A DNA stretch of 64,000 nucleotides from Mycobacterium sp. AZCC_0083. Lineage in GTDB: Bacteria; Actinomycetota; Actinomycetes; Mycobacteriales; Mycobacteriaceae. The stretch is from the NCBI RefSeq assembly GCF_014202335.1, contig NZ_JACHGP010000004.1, positions 202,024-266,023 on the forward strand. Reading direction: 5' to 3'. The notes below the pieces were generated by a model. It worked only from the letters and a program-made list of their open reading frames with translations, made no database searches and was not told the DNA's origin. The position numbers were made by a program, and so were the translations under genes. Shown piece after piece: positions 27,948 to 36,979 of this stretch. How positions within the stretch are numbered: position 1 is the stretch's first letter; each line of letters opens with the position of its first letter.

Positions 27948-30671
27948 ATGAATGCTGCTGCTGCGTACGTGGGGCGAGTCGGATCGTTGGCCGTCGCGCT
28001 TGGCGTCGGCGCCGTGCTTCTGACCGGCCCGAGGGTGGCGTGGGCCGACACCCCTGGAGCCGATTCACCGTCATCGCCCTCGTCGTCTTCATCCTCGTCG
28101 TCGGAGTCGGCCAGCAGCCAGCAGGCGGAGGGCTCGACAGAATCCCCGGACGCATCGACTCCGCCGGCCGACCCCACATCGGGCCCAACGTCCACACCGG
28201 CTACGTCCAGTCCATCGACGTCCGGTCCATCGACGTTCACCCCGTCGACCTCAACGGGGTCGACGATCACCTCGGCTCCGCCCGGCGTGGTGGTGGGCAC
28301 CGGTGGCGCCCACACCAGGGATGCGGAGGAGGCAGCGAAGTCCGAACTCGTCGAGGAGACGGTTAAGCAGCCCGAGCCGACGGCCAGCGTCCCCGAACCC
28401 GCCACCCCCAAGCCCACCGCGAAGTCCGACACCGTCGACCCGGCTCGTCCCGTCGACACGCCCACTAGCAAGGTCGACGCCGCCGCGGTGAAGGTCGACA
28501 CGTCGTCGGAGGGCGCCGACGAGTCGGAGCCGTTGCACGTGACTTCGCTTGCGGCACAGACAATGTCATCACCCGCTCAACTGCTGAGCGCCGCAGCGAC
28601 CGAACCCGTCGTCCCATCCCTGCGACCGTGGCCGACCGCGTTCGACCCGCTCACGGTGGTGACCTACGTGTCGGGATTGGTGACGGGTTTCGTCAACGCG
28701 CTGTTGAGCCCGTTCGCCTCAGGCCTTCCTGCGCTACCGACCGATCCGTCGCCGTGGGCGCTGCTGGCCTGGGTGCGTCGCGAACTCTTCAACGAGTCGC
28801 CAACCGTCACCCCGGTGATCAACCCACAAACGAACGGGCTGATCACCGGCAACATCGGCGCCGTCGACCCGGACGGCGACCCGCTCACCTACACCGTCAT
28901 CGGAAGGCCACAGAACGGCGGAACGCTCGAGATCGATCAGGACGGCAACTTCACCTACCGCCCCATGAACGCGATGGCCGCGGTCGGCGGAGTCGATCAG
29001 TTCACGGTCGTGGTCAGCGACGAGGCCGCAGGCTTCCACGTGCACGGCCCGCTCGGGTTGCTCAAGTTGGTGCCGATCCTTGGCAACTTCATCAATCCCG
29101 GCGGCGGCGATGCGGTGGCGCAGACGATCACGGTCAACGTCGATCCGGTGGCCGGCGTCGACCTGTCGTTCCCCGCCAGCTTCCACTGGGGTGTGGCGAC
29201 TGCGGGATTCCAGGCCGAGGGCGGCCCCGGCTCACCGGTGGATCCCAACTCCGACTGGTACAAGTGGGTGCACGACCCGATCAACCAGCTCCTGGGACTC
29301 ACCCACGGGGTTCCAGAAAACGGGCCAGGCACCTACGTCTCGTATGACGGCGACGCACAACTAGCTCACGACGAACTCGGCATGAATACGTTCCGGATGG
29401 GCATCGAGTGGAGCCGCATCTTCCCGAGTTCCACTGCATCCATTGACATCTCGGATGAAGGCGGCGGTGTCAGCCTCGCCGATCTACAGGCCATGGACCT
29501 GCTGGCCAACCAGGCCGAGGTCCAGCATTACCGCGACGTGTTCGACTCCCTGATCGACCATCACCTGGAACCGCTGATCACGGTCAACCACTTCACCCTG
29601 CCGTCGTGGGTGAACGACCCGACCACGACGCGGCTGCTGGCCCAGCTCGGGTTGCCTGCACCGACGGCCGGGTGGCTGTCGCCGTCGACCCCTGCCGAAT
29701 TCGAGAAGTACGCCGCATATGTCGCGTGGAAGTACGGCGATCAGGTGGACAACTGGACGGTGCTCAACGAGCCGGTGCCGCCGGTGCTGACCCAGTACCT
29801 GTCCATACCGGGTGTCGTCCCGAGCTGGCCGCCCGGTGTGATCAGGCCGGACCTCGCCTCGACCTTCCTGGTAAACGAGGCCAAGGGTTACGTGGGCGCG
29901 TACGACGCGATCCACGCTTGGGACACCACCGCCGCCACCCCGGGGCAGCAGGCGGCCTTCGTCGGGTTCGCCAACAACATGATCCCGGCACGCCCGGCCA
30001 ATCCGGTGAATCCGCTCGACGTGCAGGCGGCCAACGCCTGGAACGACTTCTACAACAACTGGTTCCCGAGGGCAGTGATCGACGGCTGGGTGGACGCCAA
30101 CCTGGACGGCATCAAGACATCCGACGAGATACACGCCGACTTCATGGACAAGGCGGACTTCATCGGGGTGCAGTACTACGGCTCGCAGCCGATGCAGGGC
30201 TTCGGCCTCCCGCTCATCCCGGGAATCCCATGGCTGCAAGGCATTCCGGGCCGGTGCGCGGCCGAGTCGCCGACGTGCAGCGACTTCAACCAGCCCACCG
30301 ACCCGGGTGGTTTCCGCGAGGTCCTCGAGACCGCCGCGTCCTACGGCAAGCCGGTCTGGATCACCGAGAACGGCATCGCCGACGCCAACGACTCCAAACG
30401 GCCGTCCTACATCGTCAACCACATCGCCGTCGTGCAGGACCTGGTGGCGCACGGGATGGACATCCGCGGCTACACCTATTGGTCGCTGGTCGACAACCTC
30501 GAGTGGGCCAACGGCTACGGCCTGCAGTTCGGCCTGTACGGGTCCGATCCGACGACACCCGATCTGGAACGCACCCCGAAGCCAGCAAGCATCTCGGCGA
30601 TCAGCCAGATCGCCACGAACAACGCGTTGCCCACCAGCCTGTTGGCGCTCTACCTACCTGGCGTCGTCTAG
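27948..30671 (+). CDS. Secreted Ig-like/glycoside hydrolase family 1 fusion protein
   Basis: This 907-aa protein has a signal peptide (GRVGSLAVALGVGAVLLTGPRVAWA, cleavage near residue 35), a Ser/Thr/Pro/Glu-rich linker to about residue 200, and a single cadherin/VCBS-type Ig-like module at about residues 284-404 (INPQTNGLITGNIGAVDPDG, NGGTLEIDQDGNFTYRP). The last 500 residues form a GH1 beta-glucosidase barrel. Acid/base Glu608 lies in WTVLNEP and nucleophile Glu807 in WITENGIAD, with the C-terminal GYTYWSLVDNLEWANGY typical of the family. It should cleave beta-glycosides outside the cytoplasm. Start ATG 27948 is chosen to place the signal peptide first; GTG starts lie 21-30 nt upstream. The gene stands alone, divergent from the HNH gene. 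Confidence 0.82.
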   Translation: MNAAAAYVGRVGSLAVALGVGAVLLTGPRVAWADTPGADSPSSPSSSSSSSSESASSQQAEGSTESPDASTPPADPTSGPTSTPATSSPSTSGPSTFTPSTSTGSTITSAPPGVVVGTGGAHTRDAEEAAKSELVEETVKQPEPTASVPEPATPKPTAKSDTVDPARPVDTPTSKVDAAAVKVDTSSEGADESEPLHVTSLAAQTMSSPAQLLSAAATEPVVPSLRPWPTAFDPLTVVTYVSGLVTGFVNALLSPFASGLPALPTDPSPWALLAWVRRELFNESPTVTPVINPQTNGLITGNIGAVDPDGDPLTYTVIGRPQNGGTLEIDQDGNFTYRPMNAMAAVGGVDQFTVVVSDEAAGFHVHGPLGLLKLVPILGNFINPGGGDAVAQTITVNVDPVAGVDLSFPASFHWGVATAGFQAEGGPGSPVDPNSDWYKWVHDPINQLLGLTHGVPENGPGTYVSYDGDAQLAHDELGMNTFRMGIEWSRIFPSSTASIDISDEGGGVSLADLQAMDLLANQAEVQHYRDVFDSLIDHHLEPLITVNHFTLPSWVNDPTTTRLLAQLGLPAPTAGWLSPSTPAEFEKYAAYVAWKYGDQVDNWTVLNEPVPPVLTQYLSIPGVVPSWPPGVIRPDLASTFLVNEAKGYVGAYDAIHAWDTTAATPGQQAAFVGFANNMIPARPANPVNPLDVQAANAWNDFYNNWFPRAVIDGWVDANLDGIKTSDEIHADFMDKADFIGVQYYGSQPMQGFGLPLIPGIPWLQGIPGRCAAESPTCSDFNQPTDPGGFREVLETAASYGKPVWITENGIADANDSKRPSYIVNHIAVVQDLVAHGMDIRGYTYWSLVDNLEWANGYGLQFGLYGSDPTTPDLERTPKPASISAISQIATNNALPTSLLALYLPGVV

Positions 30672-30679
30672 GGCGTGGT

Positions 30680-31084
30680 TCACGGGTGGTCACTTATCCG
30701 GCAATTCGCGAATGTCCCGGGATCGCAATAGAGGCCAACCGGAGGAGGCGGCCTCGGTGGGGGATTGTCTCCGTCCCAGATCATGTTGGAGACGTTGCCC
30801 ATCCCCGACCAGAGGAAGTAGTAGGTGTGGCAGACATTCCAGTCCCAGTTGAGAGGGTCTGTTATGTGATTACCGGTTGCCGGAAGAGGTAGTTGCCCAG
30901 GGCACCAGTGTTGTGGCGGGCCCCAACCGTTGTCGTCCGCGACGAATGGAGCACCGGGCTGGGCCTGGGCGGTACCTTCGCCCACGGCCAAACCCAGGCC
31001 GCCGGCCACCAATGCAGTGCCTGCCAACCCCATGATGAGTCGCCGTGTCCAGGGAACACGCGAAAATGGCGACACTCGATTCAT
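30680..31084 (-). CDS. Small secreted Cys-containing protein of unknown function
   Basis: The 134-aa precursor has a clear signal peptide: RRLIMGLAGTALVAGGLGLAV with cleavage near AQA-QPGAP (residue 42). The mature part of about 90 residues is rich in Pro, Asn and Trp and has four Cys (HWCPGQ, NVCHTYYF, LYCDPG, FANCRI), which could make two disulfides. A Pro-rich patch PPPRPPPPVG occurs near residue 110. Small exported proteins of this kind are common in mycobacteria and not characterised. It converges on the GH1 gene, 8 nt between stops. Confidence 0.78.
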   Translation of the reverse strand: MNRVSPFSRVPWTRRLIMGLAGTALVAGGLGLAVGEGTAQAQPGAPFVADDNGWGPPQHWCPGQLPLPATGNHITDPLNWDWNVCHTYYFLWSGMGNVSNMIWDGDNPPPRPPPPVGLYCDPGTFANCRISDHP

Positions 31085-31183
31085 GGCTGGCTCCTGTCGT
31101 TGCTGGTGGGCCGCGGTCGGCCTTGAAGCAAGTAGACAACGGCCAAGCGGCTACCGATCCCAAACAATGTCGCCGAGAGGGGG

Positions 31184-31636
31184 CTACTGCTGCTGTTTCA
31201 TCGCCTCTGCGAGCTCCTCCATGCTGACCTCGCGCATCGGCTGACCGAGCGACCATTGGTGGCCGAACGGGTCGCGCAGCAGGCCGTAGCGGTCACCCCA
31301 GAACTGATCTTCCAGCGGTGCGACCACGGTGGCGCCTGCGTCGATGGCCTGCTGGAACTTGGCGTCGACGTCGGTGACGGTGAGGTGGATGGTCACCGGG
31401 GTGCCGCCGAGCGCGGTGGGCGTGGTCGACTTGCCGTCGTTCATCTCGGGGAAGTCGTCGTTGAGCATGACCGTCGCGCCGTTGATCTTCAGGGCCGCAT
31501 GGATGAGCCTGCCGTCGGGACCGGGGACGCGGCCGATTTCGGTGGCATTGAACGCCTTCACGTAGAAGTCGATGGCGGCTGCGGCATCGTCGACGACGAG
31601 GTGCGGGGATAGGGCGGGCTGAACTTCGATTGCCAT
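31184..31636 (-). CDS. VOC/PhnB-like protein (Rv0887c-like)
   Basis: The 150-aa protein has the PhnB-type VOC fold with two half-repeats: LSPHLVVDDAAAAIDFYVKAF and VTIHLTVTDVDAKFQQAIDAG, ending in YGLLRDPFGHQWSLGQ. The final helix EVSMEELAEAMKQQQ is usual for this subgroup. It is probably metal dependent, with unknown substrate. It corresponds to Rv0887c, which follows fprB in M. tuberculosis; here it is displaced by the HNH, GH1 and small secreted genes. It is divergent from the cytochrome P450 gene. Confidence 0.85.
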   Translation of the reverse strand: MAIEVQPALSPHLVVDDAAAAIDFYVKAFNATEIGRVPGPDGRLIHAALKINGATVMLNDDFPEMNDGKSTTPTALGGTPVTIHLTVTDVDAKFQQAIDAGATVVAPLEDQFWGDRYGLLRDPFGHQWSLGQPMREVSMEELAEAMKQQQ

Positions 31637-31779
31637 GGAGATTCTCCTCGGGGTGAGCGATCCGGGCGGGACACGTGTACTGACTGCCCGGCGGGCAGAT
31701 TCTCATCGTCGCCGATTCGGCGGAACTCGGGTAGCCGACTACTCGAGGTCGCGGTGTCGTCCGCCGCAATGCTGGACCC

Positions 31780-33216
31780 ATGCTCAACACAGGCCAGAAC
31801 GTCGACCTCGCGACGCTGCCCCTCCCGCCGCGGAACCCGTTGCCACTGCGGCAGTCGCTGAAGGTGGTGCGCCGGTTCCACACCGGCATCGAGGAGCTTC
31901 GCGACGCGGGTGGACCCGTCACCCGCATCAAGCTGGGGCCGTCGTGGCTCGTGCCGGAGTTGGTGGTCATCACCTCGCCGCAGGGCGCGCACGACGTGCT
32001 CGGCACTTCAGACGCCATCGTCGAGCGCACCAACATGCACGGCGAATTGCGCAAGAGCATCGGCGCCAGCCTCTTCGTGATGAAACACGATGAATGGCTA
32101 CCCAGGCGCCGGTTGCTCCAGCCGTTGTTCACCAAGAAGCACGTGCGCGGCTACGGCAACGACATGGCACAGGCGGCCGAGGCGATCGCCACGAGTTGGG
32201 AATCCGACCGCGACATCGACCTCGACGTCCAGTGTCGCAGGCTGACCATGCGGGCGTTGGGGCGTTCGGTCCTGGGGCTCGACCTCGACGAGCAGGCCGA
32301 CCGGCTCTCAGAACCGCTTCGGATCGTGGTCGAGTACATCGCCGATCGCGGCACGTCTCCGTTGCACCTGCCGCGCTGGGTGCCCACCCGAAAGAACCGC
32401 CGCGCTCGTGCAGCGAGTGCGGACCTGCGCCGCCTCGCCGCTGACGTGTTGAAGTCGTGTCGTGAGGATCCGGACCGCGATGCGCCGCTGGTCCGTGCGC
32501 TCATGGGCGCCGCCGATCCCGCGACCGGTCGCCAGTTGACCGACGACGAGATCCGAGACGAACTGATCGTCTTCATCAGTGCCGGCCACGACACCACGGC
32601 GACGACCATGGCGTACGCACTGTGGCAACTCGGCAGGCATCCCGAGCTTCAAGACCGGCTTCGGGCGGAGGTCGACGCCATCGGAGACCGGCAACTGACC
32701 CCGGACGACGTACCGAGTCTCGGCTACACCGTTCAGGTGCTCCACGAGGCGCTTCGGCTCTGTCCGCCTGGCGCAGCGAACGCGCGACTGCTGACCAAGG
32801 ACATCGAGGTGGACGGTTACCGGGCGAAGGCAGGCTCGATGGTGACCGTCGGCGTGTACGCCATTCAGCGCGACCCCCGGCTCTGGGAACGGGCGACGGA
32901 GTTCGACCCCGACCGGTTCCGCCCCGAGCTCGCAAAGAGCATCGACCGCTGGCAATACCTGCCCTTCGGGGCAGGCCCGCGGACCTGCGTCGGCGACCAC
33001 TTCGCGATGCTCGAACTCGCGCTTGCCCTGGCGACCATCGTCCGCACGGTCGAAATCCGCTCCACGCAAGCGGAATTCGCCATGGCGACGCCGTTCACGA
33101 CGGTGGCGGATGGACCGGTCCCGGCGCGGGTGACCCGCAGACCCGCCTACACGACGGAGAACGCCGTTGGCAACGCGGTGCGGCCCGTGAGCGCAGAGAG
33201 CACGGTCTCACCCTGA
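31780..33216 (+). CDS. Cytochrome P450
   Basis: This 478-aa haem monooxygenase carries all three signatures: I-helix oxygen-binding AGHDTT (residues 268-273), K-helix ExxR as EALR (323-326), and the haem loop FGAGPRTCVG with ligand Cys403. The FISAGHDTTATTMAYALW context and size resemble the membrane-free, fatty-acid or terpenoid hydroxylating P450 groups; the exact CYP family is not assigned. Redox partners could come from FprB, 6 kb away, but no ferredoxin gene adjoins. The last 70 nt overlap, on the other strand, the 3' end of the convergent maleylpyruvate-isomerase-like gene. Confidence 0.92.
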   Translation: MLNTGQNVDLATLPLPPRNPLPLRQSLKVVRRFHTGIEELRDAGGPVTRIKLGPSWLVPELVVITSPQGAHDVLGTSDAIVERTNMHGELRKSIGASLFVMKHDEWLPRRRLLQPLFTKKHVRGYGNDMAQAAEAIATSWESDRDIDLDVQCRRLTMRALGRSVLGLDLDEQADRLSEPLRIVVEYIADRGTSPLHLPRWVPTRKNRRARAASADLRRLAADVLKSCREDPDRDAPLVRALMGAADPATGRQLTDDEIRDELIVFISAGHDTTATTMAYALWQLGRHPELQDRLRAEVDAIGDRQLTPDDVPSLGYTVQVLHEALRLCPPGAANARLLTKDIEVDGYRAKAGSMVTVGVYAIQRDPRLWERATEFDPDRFRPELAKSIDRWQYLPFGAGPRTCVGDHFAMLELALALATIVRTVEIRSTQAEFAMATPFTTVADGPVPARVTRRPAYTTENAVGNAVRPVSAESTVSP

Positions 33217-33755
33217 CCCAGCGCCACCCCGACGCGCGTGGCCAGCACCGCGACCTCCACCAGGGCCTCCTCGGGCACCGCGAAGTCCACGCCCGTGGCC
33301 CTGGCGATGTCGAGCCCATGCACGGCCATCTCGAACGTGCGGGTGGGAAGGTACGAGCTCAACCGGATGCCGACACCACCGATGACGACGATCAGCGGAT
33401 CGTCCACCGCCTCGAGGTCGTCGAGCGCCTTCGCGACCAGGTGATCGACGGTCGCCGCCGGATCGCTGCCCAGCTCGCGGCCCGCCTGGCGACCACGTTC
33501 GGTCACTGCCTCGGCGCCCGCGTTGGACGCGAAATCCCTTGCATACACGTAATACTCGACCGGACCGGCGAGATCTTCGCGTTCGGCGGTAGTGTGCAGG
33601 TAGGTGCTGACCGTGATCAGGGACCGCGTCGTGTGCCCGACGAGCGAGCGCAGGTCCCAGTCACCCAGCCCTGGACCGTCCCACTTCGACGCCGGGATGT
33701 CGTGCACCAGCCTCGCGAATGCCGTTGCCGCGGAGGCGAATGTCGCCGCGATCAC
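33147..33755 (-). CDS. Mycothiol-dependent maleylpyruvate isomerase-like (DinB fold) protein
   Basis: The 202-aa protein matches the actinobacterial maleylpyruvate isomerase/DinB-like superfamily. It has the N-terminal helix FARLVHDIPASKWDGPGLGDWD with a DLRSLVGHTTRSL segment, and a His later (EMAVHGLDIARATG). The family includes mycothiol-dependent enzymes; the function here is not certain. The GTG start overlaps the citA stop (GTGA at 33752-33755), so it is co-translated with citA. Its final 70 nt lie inside the 3' coding end of the opposing P450 gene. Confidence 0.78.
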   Translation of the reverse strand: MIAATFASAATAFARLVHDIPASKWDGPGLGDWDLRSLVGHTTRSLITVSTYLHTTAEREDLAGPVEYYVYARDFASNAGAEAVTERGRQAGRELGSDPAATVDHLVAKALDDLEAVDDPLIVVIGGVGIRLSSYLPTRTFEMAVHGLDIARATGVDFAVPEEALVEVAVLATRVGVALGQGETVLSALTGRTALPTAFSVV

Positions 33756-34879
33756 GACGCCGAAGGCAACGAGATCTCGTCCCAGCCCTCCACGGACTCC
33801 GGGCTGCGCGGGGCCGGGCCGACGTAGATGGCCGACGGGCGGACCAGCTTGCCGAGCCGCTTCTGCTCGAGGATGTGCGCGCACCAGCCGGCGGTCCTGC
33901 CGCAGGTGAACATCGCGGGCATCATCTTGGGCGGCACCTTGGCGAAGTCGAGGATCACGGCAGCCCAGAACTCGACGTTGGTCTCGATGGCGCGGTCGGG
34001 CCGTCGTTCCCGCAGTTCGGCCAGCGCGGCCTGTTCCAACGCGGCGGCCACCTCGAAGCGCGGCGCCTCCAGTCGCTTGGCGGTGGCGCGCAGTACCCGG
34101 GCGCGCGGGTCCTCGGCGCGGTACACCCGGTGGCCGAAACCCATCAACTTGTCCTTGCGGTCGAGGACGCCCTTGACCACGGCGCGGGCATCGCCGCTGC
34201 GCTCGACCTCGTCGACCATCGGAAGGACCCGCGCAGGCGCTCCGCCGTGCAGGGGCCCGCTCATCGCGCCGACTGCCCCGGACAGCGCGGCGGCCACGTC
34301 CGCCCCGGTGGAGGCGATCACGCGCGCGGTGAACGTCGATGCATTCATGCCGTGCTCGGCCGCGGTCACCCAGTAGGCGTCGATGGCCTCGACGTGCTTG
34401 GGGTCGGGATCGCCCTGCCATCGGGTCATGAATCGCTCTGTCACGGTTGTGCATTCGTCGATGTTGCGCTGCGGCACGGCGGGCTGGTGGATGCCGCGGG
34501 CGGATTGCGCGACGTACGACAGCGCCATCACCGACGCCCGCGCCAGCTGATCGCGGGCGGTGGTCTCGTCGATGTCGAGGATCGGGAGGTAGCCCCAGAT
34601 CGGGGCGAGCATGGCAAGGCCCGCCTGCACGTCGACCCGGACGTCGCCGCTGTGGATGGGCAGTGGGAAGGGCTCTGCGGGCGGCAACCCGTGGCCGAAT
34701 CGGCCGTCGACCAGAAGGGCCCACACGTCGCCGAACGTGACGTGGCTGGCGACCAGGTCCTCGATGTCGACGCCGCGGTACCGAAGCGCCCCACCGTCCT
34801 TGTCGGGTTCCGCGATCTCGGTGGTGAAGGCCACGACGCCTTCGAGTCCCTCGACGAAGCCGTCGGGCACAGCAGTCAT
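33752..34879 (-). CDS. citA: Citrate synthase 2 (CitA)
   Basis: CitA condenses acetyl-CoA and oxaloacetate to citrate. This 375-aa enzyme has the N-terminal block [20 protein letters not shown], the substrate-binding GPLHGGAP and the catalytic [15 protein letters not shown]. It is the shorter of the two citrate synthases in the window, the other being gltA2 at 38.4 kb. The ATG at 34879 is used because M. tuberculosis CitA (Rv0889c) starts at the matching position; a longer in-frame start at 34915 exists. It is divergent from pdxH. Confidence 0.93.
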   Translation of the reverse strand: MTAVPDGFVEGLEGVVAFTTEIAEPDKDGGALRYRGVDIEDLVASHVTFGDVWALLVDGRFGHGLPPAEPFPLPIHSGDVRVDVQAGLAMLAPIWGYLPILDIDETTARDQLARASVMALSYVAQSARGIHQPAVPQRNIDECTTVTERFMTRWQGDPDPKHVEAIDAYWVTAAEHGMNASTFTARVIASTGADVAAALSGAVGAMSGPLHGGAPARVLPMVDEVERSGDARAVVKGVLDRKDKLMGFGHRVYRAEDPRARVLRATAKRLEAPRFEVAAALEQAALAELRERRPDRAIETNVEFWAAVILDFAKVPPKMMPAMFTCGRTAGWCAHILEQKRLGKLVRPSAIYVGPAPRSPESVEGWDEISLPSAS

Positions 34880-34962
34880 GGGCCAGATTCTCGCACCAAG
34901 GCCCGCTGCCGTCACTACCGGTGGGTAAGAAATGGGGAGCCCGCGGGCGTAGCGTCGAGCAC

Positions 34963-35673
34963 GTGAATTCGGAGGGCAGGAGCGAAGCGACCCGGGAAGA
35001 TTCTTCGGAGGGCAGGAGCGAAGAGCTGGCGCGGATGCGAGTGGAGTACGGCTCGGTGGAGAAGGACGGCAGCCCCGACCTCGATGCCGACTGGATCGGC
35101 CAGGATCCCGATGGATGGGTTGTCTTGCTGCGCAAGTGGTTGGCCGATGCCCAGGCCGCGGACGTCAGCGAGGCGAACGCGATGGTGATCGGCACCGTCG
35201 ACGCAGCGGGAAGGCCGGTCACCCGCACGGTGTTGTGCAAGAGCGTGGACGAAACCGGCATCACGTTCTTCACGAACTATGACTCCGAGAAGGGCGAGCA
35301 ACTCGCTACGACGCCGTACGCCTCGGCGACCTTCCCGTGGTTTGCCCTCGGCCGCCAGGTACACGTCCGCGGCCCGGTGACCAAGGTGTCTCAGGAGAAC
35401 ACGGCCGACTACTGGTCGAAGCGCCCGCGCGGCTCGCAGCTCGGGGCGTGGGCGTCGCACCAGTCCCAGCCGATCGCGTCGCGCGCCGCGCTGCTGGGGC
35501 AGCTGGCCGACGTCACGGAAAGGTTCGCCGACCTCGACGCCGTCCCAGTGCCCCCGAATTGGGGTGGTTACCTCATCGCACCGGAGGTCGTCGAGTTCTG
35601 GCAGGGCCGGGAGAATCGGGTGCACAACAGAATTCGCGTGACGGGCGCTGGCGTCGAGCGGTTGCAACCCTAG
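34963..35673 (+). CDS. pdxH: Pyridoxine/pyridoxamine 5'-phosphate oxidase PdxH
   Basis: PdxH makes pyridoxal 5'-phosphate using FMN and oxygen. The 236-aa protein contains the FMN and substrate motifs [45 protein letters not shown] and the C-terminal [14 protein letters not shown]. Starting at GTG 34963 gives an N terminus with a repeated SEGRSE unit (see the 20-bp repeats at 34968 and 35004). The conserved part begins at LARMRVEYG, so a shorter start at ATG 35035 cannot be ruled out. In M. tuberculosis pdxH lies elsewhere (Rv2607). The MFS gene follows with no gap. Confidence 0.92.
   Translation: MNSEGRSEATREDSSEGRSEELARMRVEYGSVEKDGSPDLDADWIGQDPDGWVVLLRKWLADAQAADVSEANAMVIGTVDAAGRPVTRTVLCKSVDETGITFFTNYDSEKGEQLATTPYASATFPWFALGRQVHVRGPVTKVSQENTADYWSKRPRGSQLGAWASHQSQPIASRAALLGQLADVTERFADLDAVPVPPNWGGYLIAPEVVEFWQGRENRVHNRIRVTGAGVERLQP
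34968..35023 (+). repeat. Two identical 20-bp direct repeats inside the 5' end of pdxH
   Basis: TTCGGAGGGCAGGAGCGAAG occurs at 34968-34987 and again at 35004-35023, 36 bp apart, so the spacing preserves the reading frame. The encoded peptide carries SEGRSE twice before the conserved protein begins. The core GAGCGAAG is shared with the 30-bp tandem units at 46435-46524. Confidence 0.8.
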
Positions 35674-36945
35674 GTGGCGCGGCTCTTCGCCGACACGACA
35701 CCGTTACGGACACTCGACTTCCGCCGGCTGTGGCTTGCCGGAATCGTCACCGTCATCGGCGGCAACCTCACGATCTTCGCGGTGCCGGTACAGCTCTATG
35801 CGCTGACGCAGAACTCGGCGTATGTCGGGCTTGCCGGTGTCTTCGCCCTCGTCCCCCTCGTCGTGTTCGGGTTGTGGGGCGGTGCATGGGCCGACGCGAT
35901 GGACCGCAGGCTGCTTCTGATCATCACCTCTTGTGGGCTGGCGGTGGCGTCGGTGCTGCTGTGGTTGCAGTCGGCGCTGGAGCTGAACAACGTCTGGGTC
36001 GTGCTGTGCCTGCTGTCGTTCCAGCAGGCGTTTTACGCGGTCAACTCGCCGACCCGGTCGGCTGCGATCCCGCGGATGATTCCCGGCGACCAATTGCCAG
36101 CAGCCAACTCGCTGAACATGACGGTGTTTCAATTCGGCGCGATCGTCGGGCCGTTGCTCGCCGGGGTGATGTTGCGCTGGGTGGACCTGTCCACGCTGTA
36201 CGTGATCGACGCCATCACGTGTGTGCTGCCGATCTGGGCGACGTTCCGGCTGACGCCGATGCCCCTCACGTCCCAGCAGAAGACCGGCCAGTGGGGGTTC
36301 GCCGCGGTACTCGACGGCTTCCGGTATCTGGCTGGCAACCGGGTGGTGTTGATGTCGTTCGTGGTCGACCTGATCGCGATGATCCTCGGCATGCCGCGGG
36401 CGCTCTTCCCCCAGATGGCTCACCAGAGCTTCGGCGGCCCGATCGAGGGCGGCACGACCATGGCCTTGCTTGCCGCCTCGATGGCGGTGGGTGCGGTGGC
36501 GGGCGGAGTGTTCTCCGGGTGGTTGCCGCGGATCCGGCGTCAAGGTCTCGCGGTGGTGGTCGCGGTCGGCGTGTGGGGTGTGGCGATAGCCGGTTTCGGG
36601 GTTGCCAGCTGGCTCGCCCATGGGTCCGCGCACACCTGGCTTTGGATTGCCTTGGCGTTTCTAGCTATCGGCGGGGCGGCGGACATGGTGTCGTCCGCAT
36701 TCCGGCAGTCCATCCTTCAACAGGCGGCGTCCGACGAACTGCGCGGGCGGTTGCAAGGAGTCTTCACCGTCGTCGTCGCAGGCGGGCCACGGCTGGCTGA
36801 TGCACTACACGGGGCCGCCGCGGCTGCGGTGGGGACGGCGGTGGCCGCGACGGGCGGCGGTGTGCTGGTCGTGATCGGCGTCGTCGTCGCCGCACTGGTG
36901 GTCCCTGCGTTCGTGCGCTATCGCGTAACCGGTCTAGCGACTTAA
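35674..36945 (+). CDS. MFS transporter (EntS/MFS_3-like)
   Basis: This 423-aa protein has about twelve membrane segments and the motif-A-like loop FGLWGGAWADAMDRRLLLI after segment 2, with an N-terminal RTLDFRRLWLAGIVTVIGGN typical of the MFS_3/enterobactin-exporter-like subfamily. It is probably an efflux permease with unknown substrate. GTG at 35674 directly follows the pdxH stop, so it may be read in the same operon. It ends 35 nt before the first TetR gene. Confidence 0.87.
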   Translation: MARLFADTTPLRTLDFRRLWLAGIVTVIGGNLTIFAVPVQLYALTQNSAYVGLAGVFALVPLVVFGLWGGAWADAMDRRLLLIITSCGLAVASVLLWLQSALELNNVWVVLCLLSFQQAFYAVNSPTRSAAIPRMIPGDQLPAANSLNMTVFQFGAIVGPLLAGVMLRWVDLSTLYVIDAITCVLPIWATFRLTPMPLTSQQKTGQWGFAAVLDGFRYLAGNRVVLMSFVVDLIAMILGMPRALFPQMAHQSFGGPIEGGTTMALLAASMAVGAVAGGVFSGWLPRIRRQGLAVVVAVGVWGVAIAGFGVASWLAHGSAHTWLWIALAFLAIGGAADMVSSAFRQSILQQAASDELRGRLQGVFTVVVAGGPRLADALHGAAAAAVGTAVAATGGGVLVVIGVVVAALVVPAFVRYRVTGLAT

Positions 36946-36966
36946 GCTTTTCATAGATAGGGGAGT

Positions 36967-36972
36967 TAATAT
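36967..36972 (+). promoter_or_regulatory. -10 box of a probable leaderless TetR-pair promoter
   Basis: TAATAT matches TAnnnT and ends 7 nt before the GTG at 36980, in a short AT-rich stretch (36945-36973) that contrasts with the surrounding GC-rich DNA. No Shine-Dalgarno is present. Confidence 0.6.
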
Positions 36973-36979
36973 TCCGCGC

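Noticed and set aside
31085..31183. Extra small gene between the secreted protein and the VOC gene
   Set aside because: Open frames there overlap both neighbours and lack any ribosome site or conserved pattern.
33147..35273. A single 708-codon minus-strand gene covering citA and the isomerase-like protein
   Set aside because: Only the last 202 codons resemble a protein family; the rest is a wrong-frame reading of citA.
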